The position numbers and the translations under genes were made by a program. DNA of 64,000 bases from Paguma larvata (lineage: Eukaryota > Chordata > Mammalia > Carnivora > Viverridae): contig CM057826.1 of the NCBI GenBank assembly GCA_030068075.1, forward strand, positions 96,709,804 through 96,773,803, given 5' to 3'. Position 1 is the stretch's first letter. The number at the start of each line of letters is the position of its first letter. The notes below the pieces were generated by a model. It saw only the letters and a list, made by a program, of their open reading frames with translations. It did no database searches and had not been told where the DNA came from. Positions 12,494 to 25,590 of the stretch are shown here, piece after piece.

Positions 12494-13599
12494 GCAGGCT
12501 GGGAGAGGGAGGAGACAAATTGCAACAAGGACCCAGGGCAAAGATGGGAGATGATGCCCCTGAGAAATGTGGGTGTTTGGGCCTGAGAGAGGTCAGGAGG
12601 CAGCAGCTTCATGGGGGAGGTGGTGATGCCAAGCAGCAGAGAAGCAGGGCACCATTCACCTCCCAGTGACCAGATATGGGTGGGCACCACCCCCATGGTG
12701 CCCAGGCCGAGCCAGGCATGTAGGTGGGCAGTTGGTGAAGAGGGGCCATTCTGAGCTGTAGCCAGTGTGGCTCACTCAGATTGTCCTCTGGTGCAGTCTC
12801 CCCAAAGACTCAGGGGCAGCCTCTGCAGGAGATGGTCCCATCACCTGAAAGAAAGGCTAGGTTCAGTGAAAGACCTGGTCCACCAGAAGCTCGCTCCACT
12901 TTGTGCCCTAATGATGGAGTGTGAGGCCAGGCGGGAAGGGTCTGCTCCAGGTACTCAGAACTGCTGACAGCCAGACGAGGAGCGGCCACGTGGAATGCAA
13001 GAGTGGGAGTATTCGGTGAACCTCATGAAAATGCTATGGAGGTAGGTCAAAAACTGGAGAATATTGGCAATTTCATTTGTTAATTCTAATCCAACCCAGC
13101 TGTGGCCAGAAGAGGGTAGGTGCTCGTGGTGGACAAGTTAGTGCGGGAGCAGCCATCACAGGGAGGACAGACACACGGGTCACAGAAGAGGACAGACAGG
13201 ACACATCTGTGAGACATTCAAGAGCACCCTCGAACCTGGAGGAAGAACCTTGATGTGGCTGTGGAATTTCCATGAGTAGAAGCTGGAGGCGGGGGTCAGT
13301 GGCCTGTGAATATCACCCAAACCCTGTTCTGAGCTGGTGTGGCCCAGGAATGAGGGTTACACAGACATACAGGCAGAGGTGGCCAGGCTGGCAGTGTCAG
13401 CTGAGCGTCACTGCCTCCCACGGGCTGGGCGATCAAGGGAGGCTTCTTGGAGGAGGTGAACCTTGAGCTAATCCTTCAAGGGTGGGTGGGAATTAAATAC
13501 ATGTGCAGAGAAGAGGAGATGGTGAAAAATGGAGAGATCTAAACTTCTAAAGATATTTTAAAATAGGGAAAGTCACAAACAGTATGGATACAATGATTC

Positions 13600-13800
13600 C
13601 ATTTTTGTTGTTGTTAAAAACATGTGCGAATATATACATATGCATATAGATACTCATAAATATTCACAGATGATATACGGAAGAGTATTTATTAAAATAA
13701 TAACTATGCTACCATGATTGGGTAGTTTTTACTTCTTTTTGCTTACCCGTATTTTCTAATTGTTCTACAATAAGTATGTATTACTCATGTAAGCTATGGA
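13600..13800 (+). mobile_element. L1M 3' UTR remnant
   Basis: CCCGTATTTTCTAATTGTTC and TACAATAAGTATGTATTAC match the end of old L1M elements. Confidence 0.6.
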
Positions 13801-13934
13801 ATACAGGCTGCCCTCAGTCCTATCGATATGTAAATGCTTCATGTAGGAAGCTCCACCTGACTGTAAGTTGCAATTCTTCCAAGGGATGACTGGAACAGGG
13901 AACTCCTCTGGATGTCTGCAGTTCCCAGTGTGTA

Positions 13935-14030
13935 GACCATAACGGTTTATGAGCGTGCACTCTGCAGGTTTGATCTCAGCTCCACAACTTGGTAGCTAGT
14001 GAAATAATGATAGTACCTACCTCCTGGGCT
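13935..14030 (+). mobile_element. MIR fragment cut by a SINE
   Basis: TTTGATCTCAGCTCCACAAC and ATGATAGTACCTACCTCCTG are the MIR core; the adjoining SINE ends it. Confidence 0.6.
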
Positions 14031-14031
14031 C

Positions 14032-14246
14032 TTTTTTTTTTTTTTAAATGTTTTATTTATTTCTGAGAGACATAGAGACAGAGTGTGAGCAGGGGAAGGG
14101 CAGAGAGAGAGGGAGGCACAGAGCAGGCTCCAGGCTCTGATGAGCCATCAGCACAGAGCCTGACGTGGGGCTCGAACCCACAGACTGTGAGATCTGACCT
14201 GAGCTGAAGACGGCTGCTTAACCGACTAAGCCACCCAGGTGACCCT
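14032..14246 (-). mobile_element. CAN-SINE
   Basis: Poly(T)/GA tail to GACTAAGCCACCCAGGTGAC head. Confidence 0.92.
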
Positions 14247-14430
14247 CTTTTTTTTTTTTAATATAATTTATTGTCAAGTTGGCTAACATACAGTGTATAC
14301 AGAGTGCTCTTGGTTTTGGGGATAGATTCCCATGATTCATCGCTTCCATACAACTATCCCAACAAGTGCCCTCCTCAATGCCCATCTCCCATTTTCCCCT
14401 CTCCCCTGCCCCACTCCTAGGCTCTGTTTG
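14247..14430 (-). mobile_element. Felid-type L1 3' end
   Basis: Poly(T), then TTTATTGTCAAGTTGGCTAA and AGTGCCCTCCTCAATGCCCA, the reversed 3' end of carnivore L1. It directly abuts the SINE. Confidence 0.75.
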
Positions 14431-14529
14431 AACTCAGTAAATGTTATTATTGGCTTTTCTCTCTCTCCCCTAGATATCACTTTCAACCATGTATGCGAAG
14501 GTGGTGTAGACCCACTAGGTCTTGTCAAA

Positions 14530-14670
14530 ATTTAACATGCATGCGAATGACCGGGAGATCTTATTTAAATAAAGATTCTGACTGAGGGGCTCTAAGCCTA
14601 AGATTCTGCATTTCTAACCACCTCTAGGATGTCACACCGCTGACTTAAGGGCCACACTTTGAGACATGAA
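14530..14670. mobile_element. MER5-like hAT fragment
   Basis: GATTCTGACTGAGGGGCTCT and GATTCTGCATTTCTAACCAC are typical of MER5A-type elements. Confidence 0.55.
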
Positions 14671-17149
14671 GGTATGGATGAGTTACTGTCTTTCTACAAT
14701 GTCCAGGAACAAAATGCCCTTCCGTGTGTTCAGATACTACCTAGCATATGGATTCTTTTCTCTCTTGGGCAGTGTTACACATTCTGTCATCAGTGAACAT
14801 AAATGACTACTTCCGTGTGTAAGTCTCTGTGCTCAGTTCTGGGGAATCGTGGTATCTGTTCTAAGACAGGGCCCCTCCCCTTAAGAAGCTGGTATTTAAC
14901 ACCTAAACATCAAAATGTAGGCAGCCATGAAAAGAACCTCTCCTGGGTGCTAAGTGGGGGCTACGAACAGCGAATGAGAGCAAGGTCCCAGGGTCTATTT
15001 TAAATTCTGTAGAAAACTAGAGTCCAAATACTTACTTTGAAACGTTGAGGATTAACACATGCTCCAGATGCAGGATCGCGTGAATGCATCTTAACAGTTA
15101 CTGTGAGTCGTGTCTCTCTCTATAAATATGCGCTCCCATAGGATACGTGAGGTTGTGGTGTATTATTTTCATAGTCGCGAATCCTCCCTGTTCCTTGTGG
15201 GATGGAAGAAGCAGGGGTTGAGACGTGGAAGTCATCTGGAACATAAATGCATAGGCTCGCGGCCACCCCACTCCATTGTATCCATTGTTTAAGGAACATG
15301 TTTGTCTCATTTGGCTGCGTTTTGTGGGGCTTTCAGGCCCTGCTGTATTCCATTTGAAGATTATTATTTACTATGGAAACAGTGATGTCAAGTTGAATGT
15401 GGGTGGGGCTCAGGCCATGAATAAACACAAAATAGTTCATCGCACAGGATGCAAGTTATTCTTAGGCTTAGGAAGAGCCGGTTTGTGCCCGCACCCCTCC
15501 CGAACCCCGTGTTTTCATGGAGCACTCAGGCAGGCTGTGGGGTGGTGTGCTTGGGAGAAAGTGCCCGTTCTAAATGGCACGAGCGTCTTGGAAGACACAT
15601 GTCAGCTCTGCTGAAACAGGACACAGTCTGCCCACGGGAGCGATGGGAAAGAAGAGAGGTGACTTAACGGGGCACCTTGAGATACGTGATCCAATGTGGC
15701 AAGATTTTCTTGAGTAATGATTGGCCTAGGAGGCAAGAACTCTATTTTGACATGAGGAACTTCTATCAGGTGGGGGCGCTTCGCAATGGGAACTCATGGA
15801 AAACGGGGCTCTCTGGGAGTACTTGGAGTTGAGCAGGATTGAGGTCGGCAGACGCTGCTGTGGAAAGCCATGGGGCCAGAAAGCCATGGGGCCAGAGAGC
15901 CATCGGCCTAGCTCACAGAGACAGGAGGTGTAAATAAGACTGCCCCCAAGTATCGGCTGTTTTCGTCAAGTGCTAGTTATGTTCCAGATGTTATATCCTT
16001 TGGTTCTCTCGATAAACCGTAGGTATGACTCAAATAACAGTGTGGTGTCCATCTCACAGATGTGGATATTGAGAGATGGCAAGAACTTGTCACAGGTCAG
16101 AACAGAATGATGGAGTGACATGAGCCCATCCTGACTCCAGAACCTCCTTTTTTCAAACACCATTCTAGATCCTTAAAGAAAAAGACCAAACCGCTTTAGA
16201 GTTTACTGTCTCCTTCTGGAAGTGTTTTGTTATCGGTAGATCGATGAAGCACACACCACGGCCTGGTGACAGAGCACCCTTCGGATCCGGGGCTAGGGGT
16301 GGGGTAGCTGGAGGGTGACCAGTTCCCTCTGCTAACCTTCCCTGGGGAAGGCAATGAAATCCTAGACCCGGAGCCTGGGCGAGAGTGCCTTGGCCTTCAT
16401 TGACAAAGCTCCTATCAGGGCTCTGGGCATATAGTAAGCACCAAGCTGGGCCTCACAGCAACACGAAGAGGCACAGACCGTTCCACTCAGCAGGCACAGG
16501 GGACAGAGGTATGACAATTTTCGTAGACATTCCCAAAGTTACTCAGCCAGTAAGGGGCCAATTCCTGTGACTCCCGGAGTCAGTCCCGGAGTCAGGACTG
16601 CGTGCTGGCTCACCCGGACAGTGTAAGAGGCCCCTGTGACTTACTGCCTTCGACAAGGCAGAGGGGAGGCCCTAGCCAGATTTACAGCTCTTTAGCACTC
16701 CTTCTGCAGGTCACCGTCTCCCTCTGAGCACCCAGAACCTTCTTCTCCTAGCATGGTTTGCCTCTGCACTATTCGCCTATGCACATGTTCTACTAGGGAC
16801 CACTGGCTGTTTCCCATGTGCATACATGGGGCCTTTTGATGGCAGGGAGGGGTCAGCAGAGCCACCTGATCTAAGACCCCAGCTTGAGGGAGAAGTTTGG
16901 CAAGGATGAGGTTTCATCACAAGTACTTATGTCACTTGCAAAGTCCATCTATTAAATCTTGCTGTAAGAATCGTGAACTCGAAGAAGAAACCAAAAAGGA
17001 AAAAAATTTCCCAGCAGACAACGTAAGTGACAAGCCTCTGTGTAGAAACTGTCACACCCCTGCCCAGAGCTGTGATATAAGTCGGTGCAAATTGTCCCCA
17101 GTATAGCTCCAGGGGACACCATTCAGACTGAAGTCTATGTGAGTCAGAC
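14671..17149. other. Intergenic; one MIR-like remnant near 15980-16165
   Basis: No gene seen. A diverged reversed MIR (CACAGATGTGGATATTGAGA) sits near 16.05 kb. The rest is unassigned single-copy-looking sequence. Confidence 0.45.
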
Positions 17150-17330
17150 CCTTGGTTCTTAAACGTGGTTACACATTGGAGTCACTTGGGAGACTTTAAA
17201 TGTTATTGACATCTTGGTCCCTCCTCTAGAGTGTCTGTTTTAATTGGTCCGAGATGCAGCCTGGGCTTTGGAATTTTTCAAACTGTTCAGGTGGCTGCAA
17301 TATGCAGCCATGTTTGAGAACCACTGAATT
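17150..17330. mobile_element. MER5A-like hAT element
   Basis: Begins TTGGTTCTTAAACGTGGTTA and ends TTTGAGAACCACTGAA, so both inverted termini are recognisable. Confidence 0.7.
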
Positions 17331-18549
17331 AGACTATGCTGTGAATGGTGTCTACTGGGGGATGTACCATGTACAATTGGCTCGCCCTTCAAATTGGCCT
17401 TGCCCACACACATATGCCATGTTCAGTGACCTGAACTTGCTAGCTGGAGAGATTATAGACTGCATACATACTTTTCTGCCTTTTCAGTCCCAGTTTCCCA
17501 CGGGTTGTGACTGAGGTTGAGGAGAGCATAGGCACTGACTTCTGAGCCTCTGAAGGCTCTCTTATACTTCCTGCATCCTTCTGAGGGGTGATGGAGAGGC
17601 AGGGGTCTAATCCTGCTGAAAACAGGGAGTTTGTCAAGCCCAGCTTGGAGGCTGCACGACTCTGGTGCTCTGCCCAGCGTAAGCATGCTGTTTTGATCGC
17701 CTGACTGAGTGATTTAGGCCCTCAGAAGAATCTGGCTTATTTCGCCTGGTGCCTAGGTTATAAATCAGCCACCGTTAGCAGCTGCATTTTAGTCTGTCCC
17801 GCGGCAAGGGAACTGTAGTCGTTTTTAGTGAATTAGCAACTTAATTGCACTAAATATAGCTCTAATGCCCCCAAAGAAGTTATGGCAGCTCCCAAAGGTG
17901 TCTGGCTTCCTACACTCTCCCCGCTGTCTCCCCGCCCCAAACTCAGGGAGCAAGTTAAACGCTGAAGAACTCAAGTCCTTGAATCCTAGCTCCTGGAACG
18001 AACGCGCTCTGTTTCGATTATGTCAATATCATTAAATCCTGCCATGTGAATTTAATGTCACTGTTTCCATAACAACTAACGTTCTTCAAATGTGAAGAGG
18101 GGTTACACTGAAAATCCCACAAAAACCGAAAGAAATGAGACAAATATGTGACACAGCAAGTCCTTGGTGTTGTGGTTCAGGCAAATCTTGCCTGTTGTAC
18201 AGCTTAGACGCTCTGTAACTCATTGATGCTTCCCGCTGATGAGTACATCTGTCGTTCTAAAATTACAAGTCGGGCTTCTTTGGCTGAAACCTCGCATCTG
18301 GCATGTATATTTATCCTTGGCATTTCAAAGTTAATATTTTTGGTTCAGCAGAGAGATTCAAAACAAACATTTTCTGAAAAGTTCCAAATTCTTGAGCAGA
18401 GAGTTGAATCTAGACCGAAGTGAGTGAGTGAGTGAGAGAGAGAGAGAACCAAGTATGGAAGAGGCTGCTAGTGGCTTACCCCGTATCTATTCTGCAGTTT
18501 CCCCCTTGTAATAGAAAGACAGTAACAACGAACAGCTGTGTTTCCCAGC
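17331..18549. other. Intergenic, nothing recognised except a GTGA/GA microsatellite
   Basis: A short (GTGA)n-(GA)n microsatellite lies at 18420-18447. No exon or repeat is supported elsewhere. Confidence 0.5.
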
Positions 18550-19170
18550 ATTCCTTTACAGCTTGGTGAAGCCACAGGCTCGCTTTCTGGCCAATGAGGT
18601 GGAGGTGGAAGTATAATATGGAGCTTCCAGGAAGGCTTTCTTCAAGAGAATCGAATCAGGTGTGAGGTATGCCCTTTTTTCCTTTCTTTAAAAAAATTTT
18701 TTATGTTTTATTTTATATTTGAGAGAGAGAGAGAGAGAGAGAAACAGAGCGTGAGAAAGGGAGGGGCACAGAGTCGGAGGCAGAATCCTGAAGGAGCCTC
18801 CAGACTCTGAGCTGTCAGCACAGAGCCGGATGTGGAACTTGAACTCAATAGCAGTGAGATCTTGACCTGAGCTGAAGTCAGATGCCCAACCGATGAGTCA
18901 CCCAGGTGCCCTCTCTTTGTTCTTTTTCTACTTCCTTCCACCTTATAGGATGTAGACAGAATGCAGCCATTTTGAACTATGAGATGACTGAAGAGGAAAG
19001 CCGGGTGCTGACTAAAGATGGCAGAAAGATAGGCGTGTGGGCCCCTGACAATCTGGATCTGCCCTGTACTACCTACTTTTGGGCTTTTCACACGGAGGAG
19101 AGAAATACGCTTATCTTGTTCGAGTCAATGTTATTTGGGGGTGTTGTTATATGTAAATCAAATCTAATTC
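18550..19170 (-). mobile_element. Ancient LTR-like repeat split by a SINE (family uncertain)
   Basis: CCAATGAGGTGGAGGTGGAA before the SINE, and ACAGAATGCAGCCATTTTG, AGAGAAATACGCTTATCTTG after it, follow one known dispersed repeat in order. Confidence 0.5.
18690..18911 (-). mobile_element. CAN-SINE
   Basis: (GA)n tail at left; CCGATGAGTCACCCAGGTGC head at right. Confidence 0.9.
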
Positions 19171-20399
19171 TAAAGTGATAGGTTATGGCTGGGAAAAAGT
19201 TAATAGAAAAGTCATTTCTTCAATTATGTTAGTGCATTTTGGCCCCTGTTTGTCCACTGCTAGAATGAACAGCATTATCTGAGAAAACGTGCCTAAGTAT
19301 TTCTTATGCTCAGCAACGTCAAGCAACTTGCCTAAAGTCGCCGAGCTAATAAGCGGCAGAGCCAGCATTCTAAATCGACCTAGGCTTTTGCTAGTCCCTG
19401 CTTTCTCCGTCAGGGGAGCATGGCTTACTAATTACAACTCTGCAGACTTTGTTGCTTTTAATCAATAGTATCATCATGTTTAATACTCAGCAGTCTGTGC
19501 AATAGTCAGCCTGGGCTGTATCCACCCCAAACCCAAGGAGCCTGGGAGAAATTTGGTAACTCTGAAGATGCTGTCTCTTCTGGAATCTTCTAGTCTTCAT
19601 GAGTAAGGCTTTTGTATACGTCTTCTTTACCCAGTCCCCGTCTATGGCACTCCCAGTAAATGGTAATAGACTCTGTACAGCTGGAGGGAAGAGACTGCTT
19701 TGAGGTCCCACAGAAAGTTACCTTTGCTTAGGAGAGTTTAGTAACAGGTGGTTCCATGGACAAGGTTTGTTGGCCTTCTACAATGGTATTTCAAATCAAG
19801 CCAGTTACTATATTGACAGTGTAGCATGAGGGCGCACTCAGTAACAGACATGGCTAATCTTGGAACTGGGATTTGTCAACCCATCAAAATTAAGGAGAGG
19901 GGAGAAGGAAGCCCCTTTGTTTATTTGGACCATTCTGGTTCAGTGAGTGTGGGTGACAATGAAATTCACTCAAGAGCATTTTAAGTCCTGCCCCGGAAAT
20001 ACCAATTAGGTGACAAGCTCTCTGCTTCTCTCTAGATACTGAGAATAGTCTGTTATCTTAATGTGGGGCCTACCGCAGAGCCGTGAGGGCAGTGCTAGTT
20101 CCTGGAGTGAGGCCGCTCCCTCCACGGACCACAAGGGCTCTGAGGGCGTGTATACCCAGTGCCGGGCTCACGGCCCGCCAATACAATGAGCCTTCAAATG
20201 TTTGTTGCTTAAAGGGTTGAATGAATTTCTGAGTGCCTACTATGCTAACCCTGACTAATGCTTTCTCAATATCATACCTTAATACAATGGTCGGCATGGG
20301 GATAAAACCCAATCTTAAATATATTTAAGACATAGTTATAGAATCCATATAAAGCTAGGTCCTTTGTGGCTAATTGTCTTAGCACATTGTCACACTTAA
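19171..20399. other. Intergenic; MIR-like remnant near 19290-19420
   Basis: CAAGCAACTTGCCTAAAGTC and GCGGCAGAGCCAGCATTCTA resemble reversed MIR. Nothing else is recognised. Confidence 0.45.
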
Positions 20400-20840
20400 A
20401 GGAACGAATTAGGTTTCCCTACAGCTAACCAAAAAGTCAAAATAATAGTGGCTTAAACAAGATTTGAAACTTTCTCTTTCATTTTAAAGAAGTCTAGAGT
20501 AGACAATCAGGCAGAATCATGATGGTCACTAAGGACCCAACTTTTGTTTCTCTTTCTCCTCCATCTTGAGAACAAGTAGCTTCTTTTCTTGGGGTCACCT
20601 CATGGTCCAAGCTGGCTCCTGGTTCTTCTGCGATCATATGTAAGTTGTAGTCTTTCAGAATGAGGAAAAAGCAGAGAGTCAAAAAAGGAATTCCCCTAGC
20701 TATGTACTTTCCACATGGTCTTTCTGGAAGCCCTGTCCTAAAATTTCTGCTTCCATCCAGTTAGCTAGAACTTAATCACATGCTCATACTTAGCTGCAAA
20801 AGAGGCCGGAAATATAATGTTTAGGTAGACAGTCCTTCTT
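20400..20840. mobile_element. Old LTR-like repeat (family uncertain)
   Basis: TAGTGGCTTAAACAAGATTT, AGAACTTAATCACATGCTCA and TTAGCTGCAAAAGAGGCCGG match a dispersed mammalian repeat I cannot name with certainty. Confidence 0.45.
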
Positions 20841-20904
20841 TTCTACCCCAATAGTATAGGCCAGCTGTCCTCACCACTTAGGCTCTTGGAAATCTTTTAT
20901 ACCT

Positions 20905-21150
20905 TCTATATATATATATAAAATATATCAGAGAACCCAAAGAATTTTCGATTATGTGATATCTATTAGTATTTACCATGTTAGACCTTAAAACAAAAAA
21001 AATAAATATTGTTTATTCATTATAAAATTAGTACATTTTATATTGAATATATTAATATATTAGTATATCGTATATCAAATCATCACATTATACCCTTTAA
21101 AATCTTATAATTTTACTTGTCAATTATAGTTCAATAAAGATAGAAAAAAA
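20905..21150 (+). mobile_element. AT-rich sequence ending in an L1M 3' tail
   Basis: A short (TA)n at about 20910-20922 is followed by L1M-like TATACCC and CAATTATAGTTCAATAAAGA. Confidence 0.5.
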
Positions 21151-21205
21151 TTAAAATGGTTCCAGGAGCCTTCAAAAAACTTAAAACATAAAGATAAAAA
21201 TTACA

Positions 21206-21320
21206 GGGGCACCTGAATGGCTCAGTTAGAAGAGTGTGACTCAATCTTGAGATCGTGAGTTCAAGCCCCATGTTGGGTGTAGAGATTTTTTTACATAAAC
21301 AAACAAATAAGTAAACTTTT
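21206..21320 (+). mobile_element. Short CAN-SINE variant
   Basis: GGGGCACCTGAATGGCTCAG head, CAAGCCCCATGTTGGGTGTA, then a direct A/T-rich tail without a CT tract: an older subfamily. Confidence 0.8.
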
Positions 21321-21467
21321 AAACTTAAAAAAGCAGAAAATACATAAAAATTACAATTATATACCCTTTATGTGTTAATTAACATATTTTTTCCAAAGTG
21401 GAAAAAAGAGTGAGAAGAATGATATTTCTTTCCAATTTTGCAAATTTTTATAAAAATATCCAAGTTA

Positions 21468-21668
21468 GGGGCACCTGGGGTTAAGTGTCCGACTTCAGCT
21501 AAGGTCATGATCTCATGGTCTGTGAGTTCGAGCCCCACGTCAGGCTCTGTGCTGACAGCTCAGAGCCCGGAGCCTGCTTTGGATTCTGTGTCTCCCTCTC
21601 TCTCTGTCCTTCCCCCATTCACACTGTCTCTCTCTGTCTCTCAAAAAATTAATAAGTGTTAAAAAAAT
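21468..21668 (+). mobile_element. CAN-SINE lacking its A box
   Basis: Starts GGGGCACCTGG and jumps to GGTTAAGTGTCCGAC; about 11 bases containing the A box are missing. The rest is well preserved. Confidence 0.92.
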
Positions 21669-22124
21669 TTTTTTAATTAAAAAAAATGTATCCAACTTAA
21701 CAGAAGACAGTCAGATTCTCGTATCTGTTTCTGCACTGAATCTCTTGCAACATGCTGTTTGGGTTGAATTATATGGAGAGAATCTGGTTTCACACAGATG
21801 TGTAAGTTGGAAAATACAGAAATATTTCTCAAGCTTTTCAGATTATTGTAGATATTATTCGTTGATACTACACCAAGACTCACCTGGCAGTTTCTTAAAG
21901 GCTAATTGCAGTATGGAATACGAAATCATATAAATGAATATTTTGTGGTCTATTCCATGAAAATCCATTGATCTATCTAGCGCACTGAATGTATTTTTTA
22001 CATGCACATGATTTTGTAATATTACGTAGTGCTCGTGTGGAAAATATTCATTCACTGAATTATGCCGACCTTTCAAATGTTAACACATTTAATTATATAC
22101 TATTTTTTAAAATCACATTTTAAA

Positions 22125-22331
22125 ATCTTTTTTACATTTACTTATTTTTTGAGAGAGAGAGAGAACAAGCCAAGGAGAGGCAGAGAGAGAGAAAGGGAGA
22201 GAATCCCAAGCAGGCTCCACCCTGTCAGTGCAGGGCCTGACATGGGGCTTGAAGTCAGGAACTGTGAGCTCATGACCTGAGCGGACACCAAGAGTTGGAC
22301 GCTTAACAGACCGAGTCACCCAGGCGAGCCT
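22125..22331 (-). mobile_element. CAN-SINE
   Basis: GA-rich tail to CCGAGTCACCCAGGCGAGCC head. Confidence 0.9.
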
Positions 22332-23564
22332 AAAATCACTTTGATCTCAAAAATAAAGTCCTCTTTTGGGGAAGTTGTCAAGCTCATGATGACAAATAAA
22401 ATTTTCAAAAGTTCTAATTTTCGCTTGAAAACTTGAATGTTATTGTTGGCCATAAATGCCGTCAGTTATTTCCCTGGGAGTGGCAAATGGACTTTGTTCA
22501 GTTTTTGTTCAGTATCTGCCAGGTACACAAGTCTAAGTAGTCATGGTGCCTCCTGCCACGGGCCACTGACAACCACAGAGTAAGCCGGGAGGTCAGCCAG
22601 GGTGTCGCTTAAGCACAGGGACCAGAAAGGTGACCCCCAAAGGCGAACCCCCTGTGACCTCTGAGGGGCCAAATGAGGCAGAGACACGCTCTAGTCTAAA
22701 CCTGTTCTCTATGGAGCTTTGTAGACAGAGCTTTTTGTTTTCCCTTTGCAGTCTATTTGCCTTCTGAAAAATTCCAAGCATGTTTTCGTGGCTCCTGCTC
22801 AGACTGTTGAGGGATCAGGGCGTCCTTCCTGGCTGAAGGGGGATCAGACCAGCCCCAGAGGCCCAGAAGGAAAAGCCTCGACTGGAACGCAGGAGGGACC
22901 GGGAAGGAAAGGGCCGGTGGCTGCTGTAGGCACTGATGTCCTTGCCAGACCCTTCCAGAGAGGGAAAGAGTAGGAAGGGGGGCCGGTTAATCCCGAAGCT
23001 CCTTCCGATGAGGAAATTGGGTAACTTGAGTTACTCTCAGTTTCACCCCCAAAGGTACAAAGGTATGTGAATTGCTGCTGTGGCGAGTAGTTTTTCAAGG
23101 CATGGAGGTAGAGGCCAGGTTGAGAAAATTATCAAAGAAAGAACCTGCGGAATCTGACTGATGACTCTCTGTGTGCTGCTGTTCCATTGACATTGGTCAC
23201 TGTTTACCTAACATGGAACATTAGCCAGCAGAGGACTTAAGCAACAATACATACGTGTGAAAAATCTTCCACACACGGGGTAAGCGATGGACGATGAACA
23301 CTGTTCTCTCCCCCGAGACCTCCCGTGTGTATGTCCGTGTAAAGGTGTTATTCATATCACAGTATATGCATACCACATTTGCATCTCTGTGTCTTGTGTG
23401 TCTATCTGTCGCCGATATAAGCAGCAGGGGCAATGAAAATTATTTACCCTAGGACTCAAGAGGATCATGTTAGCAGTGAAAATATTTGGAGAAAGATCAT
23501 TTCCTTCTCTTCTTCCTCTACTCTAATTCTGTGAACAGGTAGTAAATGAGCATGGTAAAAAAAA
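22332..23564. other. Intergenic, nothing recognised
   Basis: No exon-like or repeat structure that I can support. Confidence 0.45.
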
Positions 23565-23577
23565 AAAAAATCCATTA

Positions 23578-23747
23578 GGGACACCCGAGTGGCTCAGTGG
23601 GTTCAGTGTCCAACTTCAGCTCAGGTCATGATCTCGCAGGTTGTGGGTTCCAGCCCCGCGTCAGGCTCTGTGCTGACAGCTCGGAGCCTGGAGCCTGCTT
23701 CAGATTCTGTGTCTCCCTCTCTGTCTTCCCCTCCCTTGATCATTCAT

Positions 23748-23786
<39 letters not shown>

Positions 23787-23800
23787 ATAAATAAACACTT
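23578..23800 (+). mobile_element. CAN-SINE with 13-bp target-site duplication
   Basis: AAAAAATCCATTA flanks it at 23565-23577 and 23801-23813. Internal (CT)n expansion at about 23750-23783. Confidence 0.95.
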
Positions 23801-23813
23801 AAAAAATCCATTA

Positions 23814-25354
23814 ATTATCATGGACTACAGTGAAAAATTAGTTTCCTGTCCTCTGCTCCAGAAGTGATTATTACCAGTCCTCTGTATTCGTTAAGACATA
23901 TTAAATCTATTTTTAAAAGTGTACACATACACACACATTGCATCTTATAAAATTGATTTTTTTACACTAGTGGGAAGATTCAAACAGGAAAATCTCTGAC
24001 TTCTTACACAAGCTTCACTTTCAGCCCCTTGTGTGTGAGCACAGACTCCAGCACACACAGTCGTGTCTATGATTTACACACATGTAGGTTTTGTGCCGGA
24101 GGACAGATTCTTTGTTCCAGAAGAAAACTCCTGGAACCCAGAAAACTGGTTTCCTTTCCAGTTCATCTGGTTATTAATCTTCTTAAAAGCTCAAGACAAA
24201 TAAAATTCCCCTATTTGAGACCTTTGTGGTATCCCAGAGGCAGGTGAGAATCATTCCCATGGAGTTGTCTTCACTTTCTGATTTGTCATCAGTTCTTAAG
24301 AGCAATCCAGTAACGGTTTATTTAGTACAGCTCTCTGTTGATTTTATAACCAACTGCTGACTGCCTGGGACATAAAACTCTCCATGATTTACTAGTAGTA
24401 AATGGGCAAGAAATCCATAAATTACATTATATAAGAGGGTATACGTGAACACACACGCACACGCACACACACGCACATACACACACACTTATACTTATCC
24501 ACCTTCAAAGGAAGAGTTCTAGGCATGTCCAGAAAATACATTCATTTTAATTTGAGGAGAATTGGGAATCCATTGATGAGAGGTCCGCAATCAATGACCT
24601 CTGCGAGCTACATTGTACCAGGTAATATTTTAATGTTCAGCAAGAGGTTTTGCCCACTATTTCTTAAAGAGGAGACTCTGGTTTCCACTTCTGAAATGTT
24701 CCAAGGAGTTTTTATGATTTCTGAAGGGAGGAACTTTTTCTTTTTCCTAAAAAGTTGTGCCTACCAAGTCAAAACTGCTAAAGGTTGCCAGTGTTTTCGG
24801 ATACTCTTGAAAATATTCAGCAACACATAATTGTCAACTAAACATTCACTTAAAGATCTCTGGGTGTTTTCATGTGTATTTTTTTTCTAGGCCTATGTTT
24901 AGAAACATCTCTAATAATGTGCAAAAATGAGAAGAAATAAGATTCTTCTTTCAGGGAGATCTTAGAGTTTCAGGAAAGTGACAGAGGAGGAGATACACAG
25001 TGAAAAATCTTGAAAAACTTTTTCTTTTGGAAAGTGAGATTTAATAAACATGAAGCTGCTACTATGAGCAATTGGCCAATCACCTGCCTCTGAAAATACA
25101 GTATGATGTAACGAGAAACTTAGGATGCATCTAGCAAAAAGCTAATGTCATTTGGGTTTTGATTCAACCAAAATGAAGAGGTAAAAATAAAATAGAGAAA
25201 ATTGAGGTAAGTTGAACACTGATTAGATATTTGATGACGTTAAGGAAGGGTACATTTTTTAGGTGTAATAATGGCATGACTCTTTTTTTGAGTCTTTACC
25301 TTTTGAAGATACACAATGAAATATTTTAAGACGACATGATTTACTTTTTGTTTT
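23814..25354. other. Intergenic; (AC)n at about 24450-24489
   Basis: AC-rich microsatellite with CG-containing interruptions. The rest is AT-rich and unassigned. Confidence 0.5.
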
Positions 25355-25569
25355 TTACTTTTTTTTAATGTTTTATTTTATTTTTGAGAGAGAGAGACAG
25401 AGTACAAGGAGGGGAAGGGCAGAGAGAGAGGGAGACACAGAATCCAGAGTAGGCTCCAGGCTCTGAGCTATCAGCATGGAGCCAGAAGTGGGGTTTGGAC
25501 TCACAAACTGTGAGATCATGACCTGAGCAGAAGTCGGGCGCTTAACCGACTGAGCCACCCAGGCCCCCC
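25355..25569 (-). mobile_element. CAN-SINE
   Basis: Tail TTTATTTTATTTTTGAGAGA, head GACTGAGCCACCCAGGCCCC. First member of a head-to-head pair. Confidence 0.93.
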
Positions 25570-25590
25570 TACTTTTTTAAAAATCCAGTT

